Shown: piece by piece, positions 45,330 to 54,604 of the stretch
How positions within the stretch are numbered: position 1 is the first letter of the stretch
How the letters are laid out: each line of letters starts with the position of its first letter
Made by a program: the position numbers and the translations under genes
NCBI GenBank assembly: GCA_902826775.1
Contig: CADEHE010000004.1
Coordinates: 1-64,000 of the forward strand
Direction of reading: 5' to 3'
Source of the DNA: an uncultured Pseudomonadota bacterium
Lineage (GTDB): Bacteria > Pseudomonadota > Gammaproteobacteria > Burkholderiales > JALYOK01
DNA: 64,000 bases
The notes under the pieces: generated by a model
Database searches by the model: none
Told to the model about the DNA's origin: nothing
The model's input: only the letters and a program-made list of their open reading frames with translations

Positions 45330-47036
45330 ATGACACCGTTCAACGACCCAGCACAATTTCTAACGCAACTGTTTCAGTCCGGTCAGGATTTCGTTCGCCA
45401 GTTTGCCGCCGCCGGTGCTGCTGCAACGGCGCCCTCGGCCGCAGCGCCGCATGCAAGCGGCGATTTCATGGCTGCGCCCAAACAAATGCTGGAGCTGCAG
45501 CAGCGCATGCTGGAGAATTTCACCGCGTTCTGGACCAATTCAGGGGGTACCGCGGGCGAGACCGATGACCGGCGTTTTGCCGACGCGGCTTGGCGTAACG
45601 ATCCGCGCTTCGATTTAGTGCGGCGCGCCTATCTCGGCTACGCTCGCTTTCTGGAAGATTCCGTGAACGCCGCGCCGTTTGGCGAGAAGGAGAAAGGCCA
45701 ACTGCGCTTCGGCGTGCGTCAATTCATCGACGCAATGAGCCCGGCTAATTTTCTTGCCACCAATCCGGAAGCCGCGCAGTTGGCGCTGGAAACGGGCGGA
45801 CGCAGCCTGAGCGAAGGCATGGCGCTCTACTTGGAAGACTTGGCCAAGGGCCGCGTCTCCATGAGTGACGAAAAAGCTTTCAAAGTCGGCGAGAACCTGG
45901 CGCTCACACCGGGGCAGGTAATCTATGAAAACGAGTTGATTCAACTCATTCAATACGCGCCTGCCGCGGGCGCAAAGCAGGTCTACGAGCGCCCGCTGGT
46001 CATGATTCCGGCGTGCATCAACAAGTTCTATATTCTCGACCTGCAACCCGAGAACTCGGTGGTGCGCTACCTGGTCGAGCAGGGCCACACGGTGTTCATG
46101 GTCTCGTGGCGCAACATTTCCTCGGAGCAAGACAAGCTCACCTACGACGATTACGTCAACAAAGGAGTTATCGCCGCGATCGACGTTGCGCGCGCGGTGT
46201 GCCGCGTCGAGCGGGTCAATACACTCGGCTTTTGCGTCGGCGGCACCATACTTGCCTCGGCGCTCGGCGTATTGGCGGCGAACGGTGAGAAGAAGGTCGA
46301 AAGCATGACTTTGCTCACGACACTGTTGGACTTTTCCGATACCGGCGAGTTGGGCTTGCTGGTGAGCGAGCAAGGTGTGGCGGCGCGCGAGGCGACGATC
46401 GGCGCCGGTGGTGTGCTGCACGGCAAGGAGTTGGGGTTTATCTTCTCGGCGCTGCGCGCCAACGATCTGGTTTGGCAATACGTGGTGAACAGCTATCTCA
46501 AGGGCAAAGCGCCGCCCGCTTTCGATCTGCTGTATTGGAATTCCGACAGCACCAATCTGCCGGGGCCGATGTTCTGCTGGTACCTGCGGAACACTTACTT
46601 GGAAAACAAGTTGTGTCAGCCGGGCAAAGCCATGCTGTGCGATGTCCCGCTCGATCTCGGCGAGATCGATGTGGACACGTTCTTGTACGCCTCGCGCGAA
46701 GACCACATCGTGCCTTGGAGCGCGGCGTACGCCTCCAGCCAAGTGTTGGGCGGCGACTGCACGTTCGTGCTGGGGGCGAGCGGGCATATTGCCGGCGTGA
46801 TCAATCCGCCGAGCAAGAACAAGCGCAACTATTGGGTCGACGGCAAGACGGCCGGCGATGCACAGGCGTGGTTCGACTCCGCGCGCAGCATACCCGGAAG
46901 CTGGTGGCCGTGCTGGAACGAGTGGCTGAGCAAGCGCGCCGGCAAGCGGGTGGCCGCGCGCACTAAATTAGGTAGCAAGAAGTACGCAGGCATAGAGCCA
47001 GCGCCCGGACGCTACGTGCAGGCGCCGGCGGATTGA
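45330..47036 (+). CDS. phaC: Class I poly(3-hydroxyalkanoate) synthase PhaC
   Basis: Polymerises 3-hydroxyacyl-CoA to PHA storage granules. The 568-residue enzyme has the PhaC lipase-like box GFCVGG with nucleophile Cys302, and the catalytic Asp458 (REDHIVPW) and His486 (GASGHIAGVINPP). The start is the ATG at 45330 because GGAGG lies at 45317-45321; the frame is open further upstream. No phaA, phaB or phasin gene is adjacent, but the beta-oxidation block could supply precursors. Confidence 0.94.
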   Translation: MTPFNDPAQFLTQLFQSGQDFVRQFAAAGAAATAPSAAAPHASGDFMAAPKQMLELQQRMLENFTAFWTNSGGTAGETDDRRFADAAWRNDPRFDLVRRAYLGYARFLEDSVNAAPFGEKEKGQLRFGVRQFIDAMSPANFLATNPEAAQLALETGGRSLSEGMALYLEDLAKGRVSMSDEKAFKVGENLALTPGQVIYENELIQLIQYAPAAGAKQVYERPLVMIPACINKFYILDLQPENSVVRYLVEQGHTVFMVSWRNISSEQDKLTYDDYVNKGVIAAIDVARAVCRVERVNTLGFCVGGTILASALGVLAANGEKKVESMTLLTTLLDFSDTGELGLLVSEQGVAAREATIGAGGVLHGKELGFIFSALRANDLVWQYVVNSYLKGKAPPAFDLLYWNSDSTNLPGPMFCWYLRNTYLENKLCQPGKAMLCDVPLDLGEIDVDTFLYASREDHIVPWSAAYASSQVLGGDCTFVLGASGHIAGVINPPSKNKRNYWVDGKTAGDAQAWFDSARSIPGSWWPCWNEWLSKRAGKRVAARTKLGSKKYAGIEPAPGRYVQAPAD

Positions 47037-47159
47037 ACCCCGCTGTCATGAAGCCTGTAGCTCGCGGCGCGGACCAAGCCTCGCCCTAGCACGGCGGCTG
47101 ATCGCCCGCGGAACGCGCCGAGTCCGGTTCGCGTCCGCGCGGGCCGCGTTTGCCCGACG

Positions 47160-47759
47160 TTATTGTTCTTTCTTCTCCGTTAGCGTCTTGACGATCTCGC
47201 CTAGCTCTTTGAGCGCGGCCTGATCGGCTTCGCTCACCTGATCGGCGCCCGGGCAGCGCGGATCGGTACGCTGCAGAGCGCCGAACATCGCTTTAGTGAC
47301 AGGAATCGGATCGCAGCCATGCTCCGTTTCGCAGATAAAATCGAACTCGGGTTTTGCTTTGACGTGGCAAGCGAAGCAGTTCAAGCCAAAGCGGTTGTTG
47401 ACTTCGGCGAAGCCGCGCGTGAAGATTTTTGAGCCGTTCTTGTCGACATCGATCCAGAAGAACTCCCAGTCGCGCGTCGCGGGACTAAAACCCTTCTGCT
47501 GCTTAATCATGACTTCATTGGGCATGAGCTGAACGACCGAGCCTTCCGGGTAGTCGCCCGTGCCTGCGTTAGCGACCGCCACCGTGCCTTCCAAGTTACC
47601 CAGCAAGTTGTCCACGTAGAAATGGCGCACCGGCGTCATTGCGGTAATGCACTTGAACGAGCTGTCGTCGACTTTGACCTTCGGCTCTTCGGCCATACTG
47701 AGAGTTGTGAGGCCGGCTAGTGATAGCAAGGCTGCTGTTGCCCTTACAAATAGATTCAT
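47160..47759 (-). CDS. Exported monohaem protein, cytochrome P460-like
   Basis: A 199-residue exported protein with a signal peptide (AALLSLAGLTTLSMAEE). A single c-type haem site CFACH is near residue 131. The region before it (DWEFFWIDVDKNGSKIFTRG) resembles the P460/cytochrome c' beta family layout. A second Cys pair after the haem motif (FICETEHGCDPIP) may form a disulfide. P460 proteins oxidise hydroxylamine or bind NO; whether the lysine crosslink residue is present was not determined, so the function is open. Confidence 0.65.
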   Translation of the reverse strand: MNLFVRATAALLSLAGLTTLSMAEEPKVKVDDSSFKCITAMTPVRHFYVDNLLGNLEGTVAVANAGTGDYPEGSVVQLMPNEVMIKQQKGFSPATRDWEFFWIDVDKNGSKIFTRGFAEVNNRFGLNCFACHVKAKPEFDFICETEHGCDPIPVTKAMFGALQRTDPRCPGADQVSEADQAALKELGEIVKTLTEKKEQ

Positions 47760-48004
47760 AATCCCCTCGTTTGCTTATACTGCCATGACTTCATAAACAA
47801 GCGCGCTTGCAAGCCGTCGCCGGCGCGCTCCCTTAGGTGCTCTTCCGTGCTATTCCTGCACCTAAACCAATGATAGCGCCAGTGCCGCAGGCGCGTCATT
47901 CAAACCGTCAGGATCGGCCCGCGGCACTCACGCGCGCCGAGGCGATGAACTCGAAAGCGCGTGCTGCTAAGCTAACGTCTTCTGCAAGAGATGCGATCAA
48001 GCCC

Positions 48005-48553
48005 ATGAACCTAGACCGAGTCCCCGCCGGCCGCGACCTGCCGAACGATTTCAACGTCATCATCGAAATTCCGATGCGTGGTGAGCCGATCAAGTATGAG
48101 TTGGATAAGACCACCGGCGCGCTGTTCGTCGACCGCTTCATGTCCACCGCGATGCACTATCCTTGCAACTACGGCTACATTCCAAAAACGCTGTCCGGGG
48201 ACGGTGATCCGGTCGATGTATTGGTTATCACGCCGGTGCCGCTCATTTCCGGCGTGGTGGTGCGCTGCCGTCCGGTGGGCATGTTGAAGATGACGGACGA
48301 GGCGGGCGATGATTCCAAGCTGCTCGCGGTGCCGGTGGACAAGTTGTGTGCGCTGTATCGCAACGTCGAATCCCCGCGCGATTTGCCCGAGCAGGCGCTG
48401 GCGCAGATCGCGCACTTTTTCCAGCACTACAAGGATCTCGAACCGGGCAAGTGGGTGCGGATCGATGATTGGGTTGGGCCGGAAGAGGCGAAAGCGGAGA
48501 TCATGGCCGGGGCTAAGAACTATGCCGCAGCGCCCGATAAGCCGATGTATTGA
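48005..48553 (+). CDS. ppa: Inorganic pyrophosphatase, family I
   Basis: Hydrolyses pyrophosphate, driving biosynthesis. From the ATG at 48005 the product has 182 residues, the normal length. Landmarks are [15 protein letters not shown], then the family I signature DGDPVDVLV with its three aspartates, and the C-terminal [17 protein letters not shown]. The frame is open far upstream, and a longer protein from 47837 or from the ATG at 47945 cannot be excluded, because the Shine-Dalgarno sequence at 48005 is weak. Confidence 0.94.
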   Translation: MNLDRVPAGRDLPNDFNVIIEIPMRGEPIKYELDKTTGALFVDRFMSTAMHYPCNYGYIPKTLSGDGDPVDVLVITPVPLISGVVVRCRPVGMLKMTDEAGDDSKLLAVPVDKLCALYRNVESPRDLPEQALAQIAHFFQHYKDLEPGKWVRIDDWVGPEEAKAEIMAGAKNYAAAPDKPMY

Positions 48554-48804
48554 GCGCATACTCCTAGACCGAGAGCTTTTAGAGTCAATTTGCAAGCCAT
48601 CGCAGGAAATACTCCACGGCGAGTATAGGTTGCGTACCGGGAATCTGTGGGCAGCAGGCTGGCCCAGCGACGCGCGGCTCGTGGCTAAGCCCGTGCGCGA
48701 TAAATCGCCCGAGCCCGGAATCCGCAGACCGAGTTAGGTAGAATTCGTTCTGAGGGCAAGGCCGATGAGCTCTTGTTGCCGCGCTCAATTTCTCGGGGGA
48801 AATC

Positions 48805-49854
48805 ATGAAGAAAATGATCGTCTTGGGTGCCGTCATTGCGGCGGCTGGCTGGCGCGCTTATGCCGATGACGCCGACAAACTGCTGGCGGCTGCGCAAGCT
48901 TTGTTTAAGCCGTTGCCCGCGAACGCCGCCACCGCTGAGCGTCCGGTGACGCCGGAGTTAGTCGCGCTCGGACGCGCGCTGTTTTTTGAGACGCGTGTGT
49001 CCGGCGACGGTAAAGTCAGCTGCGGCGGCTGTCACAACTCGCAGTTCTACGGCGCTGAGCCGATTGCGCAGACGGTGGGTTTCCAAGGCAAGGTGCTGCC
49101 GCGCAACACGCCCACGGTGTTCAACACCGCGCTGCAATTTGTGCAGCACTACGGCGGCAATCGCGTCGATGTCGAGGAGCAAGCGGTCAAGGCGTTGGTC
49201 AGTCCGTTCGCCTATGCGAATAAAGACTTGGCCGCGGCGGAAGCCAGGCTGCGCGCGTTGCCCGGTTATCGAGCCATGTTCGAAAAAGCCTTCCCGGGGC
49301 AAGCCGAACCGGTGACGGCGGAAAACTGGGGCAAAGCCATCGGCGCCTACGAACGCGTGCTGCTGACGCCTGCGCCGTTCGATCGCTTCCTGAACGGCGA
49401 TACGAGCGCGCTCAGCGCAAAGCAAAAGCACGGGTTGGATAAGTTCATCGCTACCGGCTGCGGCGGTTGCCACAGCGGCGTCACCATCGGCGGTCAGATG
49501 TATCAAAAGTTCGGCGTGACGGCGGACTACTGGACGCTGACCGGCAGCAAGGAAAATGACATCCTCAAAGGCCGCGACAAAGGCCGTTTCCATGATACGA
49601 AGAAGGATGAAGACGCATTCATCTTCAAAGTGCAGCAACTGCGCAATGTCGCCGTGACGCCGCCGTACTTCCATGACGGCTCGGTCGCTACGCTGCCGGA
49701 GGCGGTCAAGATCATGGCGAAATTGCAGCTCGGCAAGGATTTGAACGATGCGGATACCAGCGACATCGTCGCGTTCTTGGAAAGCTTGACCGGTGAAGTG
49801 CCACAGAACTTCGCGCAGGTGCCGAATTTGCCGGTGGCGGCGTATAAGCAGTAG
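48805..49854 (+). CDS. Dihaem cytochrome c peroxidase (CcpA/MauG family)
   Basis: Periplasmic peroxidase of 349 residues. A signal segment (MKKMIVLGAVIAAAGW) is present. Two CGGCH haem sites are at 73-77 and 219-223, with the family spacing. The TPPYFHDGS motif near residue 289 precedes the second axial ligand region. GGGGGAA lies before the ATG. It would reduce hydrogen peroxide using cytochrome c as donor. Confidence 0.93.
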   Translation: MKKMIVLGAVIAAAGWRAYADDADKLLAAAQALFKPLPANAATAERPVTPELVALGRALFFETRVSGDGKVSCGGCHNSQFYGAEPIAQTVGFQGKVLPRNTPTVFNTALQFVQHYGGNRVDVEEQAVKALVSPFAYANKDLAAAEARLRALPGYRAMFEKAFPGQAEPVTAENWGKAIGAYERVLLTPAPFDRFLNGDTSALSAKQKHGLDKFIATGCGGCHSGVTIGGQMYQKFGVTADYWTLTGSKENDILKGRDKGRFHDTKKDEDAFIFKVQQLRNVAVTPPYFHDGSVATLPEAVKIMAKLQLGKDLNDADTSDIVAFLESLTGEVPQNFAQVPNLPVAAYKQ

Positions 49855-49868
49855 TGGTTGCTGAAAGG

Positions 49869-49940
49869 TCGTTCCCGCGCAGGCGGGAATCCATAACCCC
49901 TTTGGACACCGCATGGGTCCCCGCATTCGCGGGGACGACA
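49869..49940. repeat. Palindromic intergenic repeat (CCCGCGCAGGCGGG family)
   Basis: TCGTTCCCGCGCAGGCGGGA and GTCCCCGCATTCGCGGGGAC form two hairpins in inverted order. The copy resembles that at 8323-8399. It lies between the peroxidase and larA-like genes. Confidence 0.65.
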
Positions 49941-50067
49941 AATGTGTCTCGGAACGAGGTAGCTCGCGATAGTTGCATTTGCGAGCGTCCTAACGCCACT
50001 TGTATTCCCGTTGGCGCCAGAATGACACAGCAGAGGCATAGCGCAAGCGAAAGGTAAAGGACCTGAC

Positions 50068-51387
50068 ATGATTAGAGATCGCATCGAAACCAACATTGCC
50101 GGCGGATTGAACTTCCCGCTGCCGCCGCTCGCTCGTGTGCGCCAAAAGTTCGATCACGCGAAGCTGGAGGATATCGCCGGTGCGATTCGCCGCGAGTTCG
50201 CGCGGCCGGACGTGCGCGAGCGCGTGAAGCCGGGGCAGGTGATCGCGGTCGGCTGCGGCAGCCGCGGCGTGGCGAATATTGCGCTGATCGCCTGCACCGT
50301 CGTGCAAGAGTTGAAGGCGCTCGGCGCCAAGCCGTTCATCTTTCCCTGCATGGGCAGCCACGGCGCGGCGACTGCCGAAGGCCAGCGCAAAGTGCTCGAG
50401 ACTTACGGCATCACGGAAGAAACTGCCGGTGTGCCGATTCGCGCGACCATGGAAACCACCATCGTCGGGCACTTGGACGATGGCACCCCGGTGCACATGG
50501 ACAAGTACGCGGCGGAAGCCGAGGCGATCGTCGTCATCAACCGCATCAAGCCGCACACCGGTTTTCGCGGCGCGACCGAAAGCGGGCTGACCAAGATGCT
50601 GGCCATCGGCATCGGCAAGATCACCGGCGCGGCCACTTATCACACGCACGGCATGGATCGCTTCCCCGATCTGCTGCCGGCGGTGCGCAACGTCAATATC
50701 AGCAAGCGCAATGTGATCTTCGGCGTCGGCGTGGTGGAAAACGCCTACGACGAAACCAAGCTGATCGAGATTGTCCTCGCCGACAAGCTGGCCACGCGCG
50801 AGCCGGAGCTGCAAGCGATGGCGAAAGCCAATATGCCGCAGATCTTTTTCGACGAGATCGACGTGCTGGTGATCGACGAGATGGGCAAGAATATTTCCGG
50901 CGCGGGCTTCGATCCGAATATCGTCGGCCGCAATCGCCGCGCGATTTCTTGGCCGGCCAAGCCGAATGTCAAAAAGATCGTCGTGCTCGGGCTGACGCGC
51001 ATCACGCACGGCAACGCCACCGGCCTCGGCTCGGCGGACGTCATCACCATGCGGCTGTTCAAGGAAATCGATATTCCTTCGACCTACGCCAACATCATCA
51101 CCTCGATGAATTTGGACGGCGGCTACATCCCGATGGTGATGAACACCGACCGCGAAGCGATCGCGCTGGCGGTGAAAACCGTGGTGCGCGTGAAACCGGA
51201 AGATTGCCGCATCGTGCGCATTCGTAACACGCTGCATTTGGGCGAAATCGATGTCTCGGCATCGATGCTGGAAGAAGTGCGGCGGCAACCCGAGCGCTTT
51301 GAAATCGTGCACGAGCCGGCCGCTTGGCCGTTCGATGCGCACGGCACACTGGAGCCGCTGGTCGACAAGATGCACGCGGCGGCATGA
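50068..51387 (+). CDS. LarA-like (DUF2088) protein, nickel-pincer racemase family
   Basis: A 439-residue protein with the LarA N-terminal domain pattern: VGCGSRGVANIAL, PCMGSHGAATAEGQRKVLE, INRIKPHTGFRGATESGLTK and HTHGMDRF, with several histidines and lysines expected at the cofactor. LarA racemases and epimerases act on alpha-hydroxy acids using a nickel-pincer cofactor made by LarBCE. Those genes are not in the window. The substrate is unknown. It opens the catabolic-looking run that continues to 59947. Confidence 0.8.
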   Translation: MIRDRIETNIAGGLNFPLPPLARVRQKFDHAKLEDIAGAIRREFARPDVRERVKPGQVIAVGCGSRGVANIALIACTVVQELKALGAKPFIFPCMGSHGAATAEGQRKVLETYGITEETAGVPIRATMETTIVGHLDDGTPVHMDKYAAEAEAIVVINRIKPHTGFRGATESGLTKMLAIGIGKITGAATYHTHGMDRFPDLLPAVRNVNISKRNVIFGVGVVENAYDETKLIEIVLADKLATREPELQAMAKANMPQIFFDEIDVLVIDEMGKNISGAGFDPNIVGRNRRAISWPAKPNVKKIVVLGLTRITHGNATGLGSADVITMRLFKEIDIPSTYANIITSMNLDGGYIPMVMNTDREAIALAVKTVVRVKPEDCRIVRIRNTLHLGEIDVSASMLEEVRRQPERFEIVHEPAAWPFDAHGTLEPLVDKMHAAA

Positions 51388-51540
51388 GCGCCGCCCGTAG
51401 CACGCGCGCCGCCATTGGCGCGAGGAGCATGCCCACGGCGGCATGACCGCCGCGGCATAGAGGCAATCGAGCGCTGCGGTCGCATACCAATGACCGTATA
51501 GGCTCGAAGATCAAAACCACTCTTAATTCACGAGAGGCAC

Positions 51541-53019
51541 ATGACCAAGTATCTGCATTACATCGATGGAAAGTACGTCGAACCCAGTTCCGGCAAATGG
51601 TTCGATAGCTTCAACCCGTTCACCGGCGAAGTCTGGGCGCAGATCGCGCAAGGCAATGCCGAGGACGTGGAGCGCGCCGTGCAAGCCGCACATCGCGAAC
51701 TGACCAAAGGACCGTGGTCGCAATTGACGCCGAGCCAGCGCGGCGTGCTGATGCACAAACTGGGCGATCTCATCGCCCGCGACGCCAAGAAGTTGGCGGA
51801 GATCGAGGTGCGCGACAACGGCAAGCTCATCGCCGAAATGCAGGCGCAGCTGAACTACGTGCCGAATTGGTACTACTACTTCGGCGGGCTGGCCGACAAG
51901 ATTCAAGGCGCGGTAATTCCGCTGGACAAAAAAGGCTATTTCAACTTCACGCGCAATGAGCCGGTCGGCGTGGTCGGCGCCATCACGCCGTGGAATTCGC
52001 CGCTAATGCTTGCTGCGTGGAAGGTCGCGCCGGCGCTTGCCGCCGGTTGCACCGTGGTGCTGAAGCCTTCGGAGTTCACCTCCGCCTCCGCGCTGGAATT
52101 CGTCAAGCTGTTCGAAGAAGCGGGTTTCCCGCCCGGTGTAGTGAACGTCGTCACCGGCTTCGGCAAAGAAGTCGGCATGCCGCTGGTCGAGCATCCGCTG
52201 GTGCGCAAGATTTCCTTCACCGGCTCTGAGGTGACCGGGCGCCTGGTCAATGAGACCGCCGCGCGGCAGTTCAAGCGTGTTGGCTTGGAGCTTGGCGGCA
52301 AATCGCCGAATATAGTCTTTGCCGATGCGAAGATCGAAGATGCGGTCAACGGCGCCGTATCCGGCATTTTTGCGGCAACGGGCCAGACCTGTATCGCCGG
52401 CTCACGCTTGCTGCTGCAAGAATCGATACACGACGAATTCGTCGAACGGCTGGTCGCGCTCGCCAAGACGGCACGGATGGGCAACCCGATGAGCATGGAC
52501 ACGCAAGTCGGCCCGGTGACCACGCAGCCGCAGTATCAAAAAATTCTCGGCTACATCGATATCGCCAAGAACGAAGGCGCGAAACTGCTGATGGGCGGCG
52601 GCAAAGCCACGCGTCCCGAATGTGGCAGTGGCTGGTTCGTCGAGCCGACCGTGTTCGCCGGCGTCAACAACAAGATGCGCATCGCCCAGGAAGAAGTGTT
52701 CGGTCCGGTGCTCTCCATCATCAAATTCAAAGATGAAGACGAAGCCGTGCAGATCGCCAACGACGTGCGCTTCGGTCTCGGCTCGGGTGTGTGGACTAAC
52801 GACATCGGCCGCGCCATTCGCATGTCGGAGAAGATTCAAGCGGGCACCGTGTGGGTCAACACCTATCGCGCGGTCTCTTACATGTCTCCCTTTGGCGGCT
52901 ACAAGGAATCCGGCATGGGCCGCGAAAACGGCCAAGATGCGATTCGCGAATATTTGCAGACCAAGAGTGTGTGGATTAACAGCGGAGCGGCGACGGGGAA
53001 TCCGTTTGTGATGCGGTAG
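51541..53019 (+). CDS. Aldehyde dehydrogenase (NAD(P)-dependent)
   Basis: A 492-residue aldehyde dehydrogenase of normal length. Catalytic Glu250 (LELGGKSPN) and Cys284 (GQTCIAGSR) are intact, with the NAD-fold motif FTGSEVTGR before them. GAGAGG lies upstream of the ATG. The tail has the YREYLQTKSVW-like end typical of class 3-related ALDHs. It lies between the LarA-like and Zn-dehydrogenase genes on the same strand, so it could oxidise an aldehyde intermediate of that route. Confidence 0.94.
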   Translation: MTKYLHYIDGKYVEPSSGKWFDSFNPFTGEVWAQIAQGNAEDVERAVQAAHRELTKGPWSQLTPSQRGVLMHKLGDLIARDAKKLAEIEVRDNGKLIAEMQAQLNYVPNWYYYFGGLADKIQGAVIPLDKKGYFNFTRNEPVGVVGAITPWNSPLMLAAWKVAPALAAGCTVVLKPSEFTSASALEFVKLFEEAGFPPGVVNVVTGFGKEVGMPLVEHPLVRKISFTGSEVTGRLVNETAARQFKRVGLELGGKSPNIVFADAKIEDAVNGAVSGIFAATGQTCIAGSRLLLQESIHDEFVERLVALAKTARMGNPMSMDTQVGPVTTQPQYQKILGYIDIAKNEGAKLLMGGGKATRPECGSGWFVEPTVFAGVNNKMRIAQEEVFGPVLSIIKFKDEDEAVQIANDVRFGLGSGVWTNDIGRAIRMSEKIQAGTVWVNTYRAVSYMSPFGGYKESGMGRENGQDAIREYLQTKSVWINSGAATGNPFVMR

Positions 53020-53020
53020 G

Positions 53021-53133
53021 GGAGGCGCGGGGGGATAGGGAGGCGCGGGGAATAGGGAGGCGCGGGGACCCCCAGCTTCGCGTGCCCCGCGCTCGTTCTC
53101 TTGAGGCCGTGCCTATCGTGTTGGGTACGGCGG
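53021..53133. repeat. Dispersed repeat with GGGAGGCGCGGGG triplication
   Basis: GGGAGGCGCGGGG is repeated three times in tandem (53021-53067), followed by a GCGTGCCCCGCGCTCGTTCT stretch and TTGAGGCCGTGCCTATCGTG. That last part matches, as a reverse complement, the segment at 29485-29520 between the fadN-like and thiolase genes. The two sites are 23 kb apart. Confidence 0.7.
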
Positions 53134-53174
53134 ACCAGTTGCGTGGGACTTGTGCTCTATTGAAAGAGTTGAGT

Positions 53175-53255
53175 AGGGTGGATCAAGGCGCACAGCGCCG
53201 GATCCACCGTTTGCAGTAAATGCGCGTGGGCGGATCCGCTGCGCTTGATCCGCCC
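53175..53255. repeat. Pair of GTAG-type palindromes (GGTGGATC...GATCCACC)
   Basis: GGTGGATC (53177-53184) pairs with GATCCACC (53201-53208) and is preceded by GTAG. A second, slightly diverged hairpin, GGGCGGATC (53228-53236) with GATCCGCCC (53247-53255), is inverted to it. Both precede the dehydrogenase gene. Confidence 0.6.
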
Positions 53256-53280
53256 GACGAGATTTGGAGGAGGAGAAAAA

Positions 53281-54333
53281 ATGAAAGGCATCGTATTCCT
53301 AGGCGAGCGCAAGCTCGAAATCATGGATTTCCCCGATCCCACACCGGGACCGGGCGAAGTCGTTTTGGAGATCAAAGCGTCCGGCATGTGCGGCAGCGAT
53401 CTGAAGTTCTATCGCCCGATCGGTGGTGCGGCGTCGATGGGTTTGGGCAAGGTCAGCGGGCCGCTCATCGCCGGACATGAGCCGTGCGGCGTCGTCGCTG
53501 CGGTCGGTGCTGGCGTGAGCGAAAAACAAGCAAAGGTCGGCATGCGCGTCATGCAGCATCACTATCGCGGCTGCGGCGTGTGCGATCACTGCAACACCGG
53601 CTGGCGGCAATTGTGCGTAGAAGGCGTTAAGGAAGTCTACGGCGCTACCGGCCACGGCGCGCATGCGCGCTACATGAAATGCCCGGCCGATACACTGGTG
53701 ACGCTCCCCGAGGAACTCTCATTCGAAACCGGCGCGGCAATTTCTTGCGGTACCGGCACGGCGTGGGGCGCGCTGCATCGCCTCAACTTGCAAGCCGACC
53801 ATACGATTGCGATTTTCGGCCAAGGCCCGGTCGGCCTGTCGGCGACGCAGTTGGCTTCTTCAATGGGCGCGCGCGTGATCGCGCTCGACGTGAGCGACCA
53901 GCGTTTAAATCGCGCCAAAGAATTCGGCGCCGACGTGTTGATCAATCCCAAGACCACGGAAAACGTGGTGCAGGCAATCAAAGACGCAACCCAGGGCCGC
54001 GGCGCCCATCTCTCGCTCGATTGTTCCTCCTCGCCGCAAGCGCGCCAACAGGCGGTGCAATGCGTGCGCACCTGGGGCAAAGCCTGTTTCGTGGGCGAGG
54101 GCGACAGCGTTACCTTGAATGTCAGCAACGACATTCTGCGCCGCCAAGTGACCATCATCGGTTCGTGGACGTTCTCCACTGTCGGCCAAGCCGAATGCGC
54201 GCGCTACATCGCCGAGCGCGGCATCGATGTCGACAAGCTGTTCACGCGCAAATGGAAATTGGAGCAAGCCAAAGAAGCGTACGAATGGTTCGATGCGCAG
54301 AGCGACGGCAAAGGCGTCATCAACCCTTCGTAA
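53281..54333 (+). CDS. Zinc-dependent alcohol/polyol dehydrogenase (threonine dehydrogenase-like)
   Basis: A 350-residue medium-chain dehydrogenase. Catalytic zinc ligands Cys37 (GMCGSDLKFY) and His66-Glu67 (GHEPCG) are present, and the structural zinc cysteines are in CGVCDHCNTGWRQLC. The NAD fold has FGQGPVGLSATQLA. The ATG at 53281 is preferred because GGAGGAG lies just before it, though the frame opens at 53245. The stop codon TAA is followed directly by a REP element. It fits oxidation of a hydroxyl in an acid or polyol substrate. Confidence 0.93.
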   Translation: MKGIVFLGERKLEIMDFPDPTPGPGEVVLEIKASGMCGSDLKFYRPIGGAASMGLGKVSGPLIAGHEPCGVVAAVGAGVSEKQAKVGMRVMQHHYRGCGVCDHCNTGWRQLCVEGVKEVYGATGHGAHARYMKCPADTLVTLPEELSFETGAAISCGTGTAWGALHRLNLQADHTIAIFGQGPVGLSATQLASSMGARVIALDVSDQRLNRAKEFGADVLINPKTTENVVQAIKDATQGRGAHLSLDCSSSPQARQQAVQCVRTWGKACFVGEGDSVTLNVSNDILRRQVTIIGSWTFSTVGQAECARYIAERGIDVDKLFTRKWKLEQAKEAYEWFDAQSDGKGVINPS

Positions 54334-54334
54334 G

Positions 54335-54416
54335 CGTAGGGCGCAATCCCGATTGCGCCGAATGTCTGACTCACGCGTGAAAGCCGGCATGCGGCGCGAT
54401 GGGATCGCGCCCTACG
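54335..54416. repeat. REP pair, copies 1 and 2
   Basis: Copy 1 has the head GTAG and the hairpin GGCGCAATC-CC-GATTGCGCC (54340-54359). Copy 2 is inverted (GGCGCGAT-GGG-ATCGCGCC, then CTAC). The pair directly follows the stop codon of the zinc dehydrogenase. Confidence 0.85.
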
Positions 54417-54604
54417 AAGTATCACTTTAGGAGTGGGGGATAGGCCTGTGGCCAAGAACCATATTCGTAACTGGAACACTACTGGCTAAAGTAATTACTC
54501 TAAGTTTGGCGTAATCAACTCGTTGAGAATTCGAGCGGGATGGCTTCCTCACCGCGTTCCTCGCAACGGCGAAATTGAGCGTTATTGAATAGAGGCAATT
54601 CGAT

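Noticed and set aside
45615..46787. 390-codon open frame antisense to phaC
   Set aside because: phaC has intact catalytic residues on the other strand, and the antisense product is low-complexity Arg/His/Gln-rich. It is a shadow frame.
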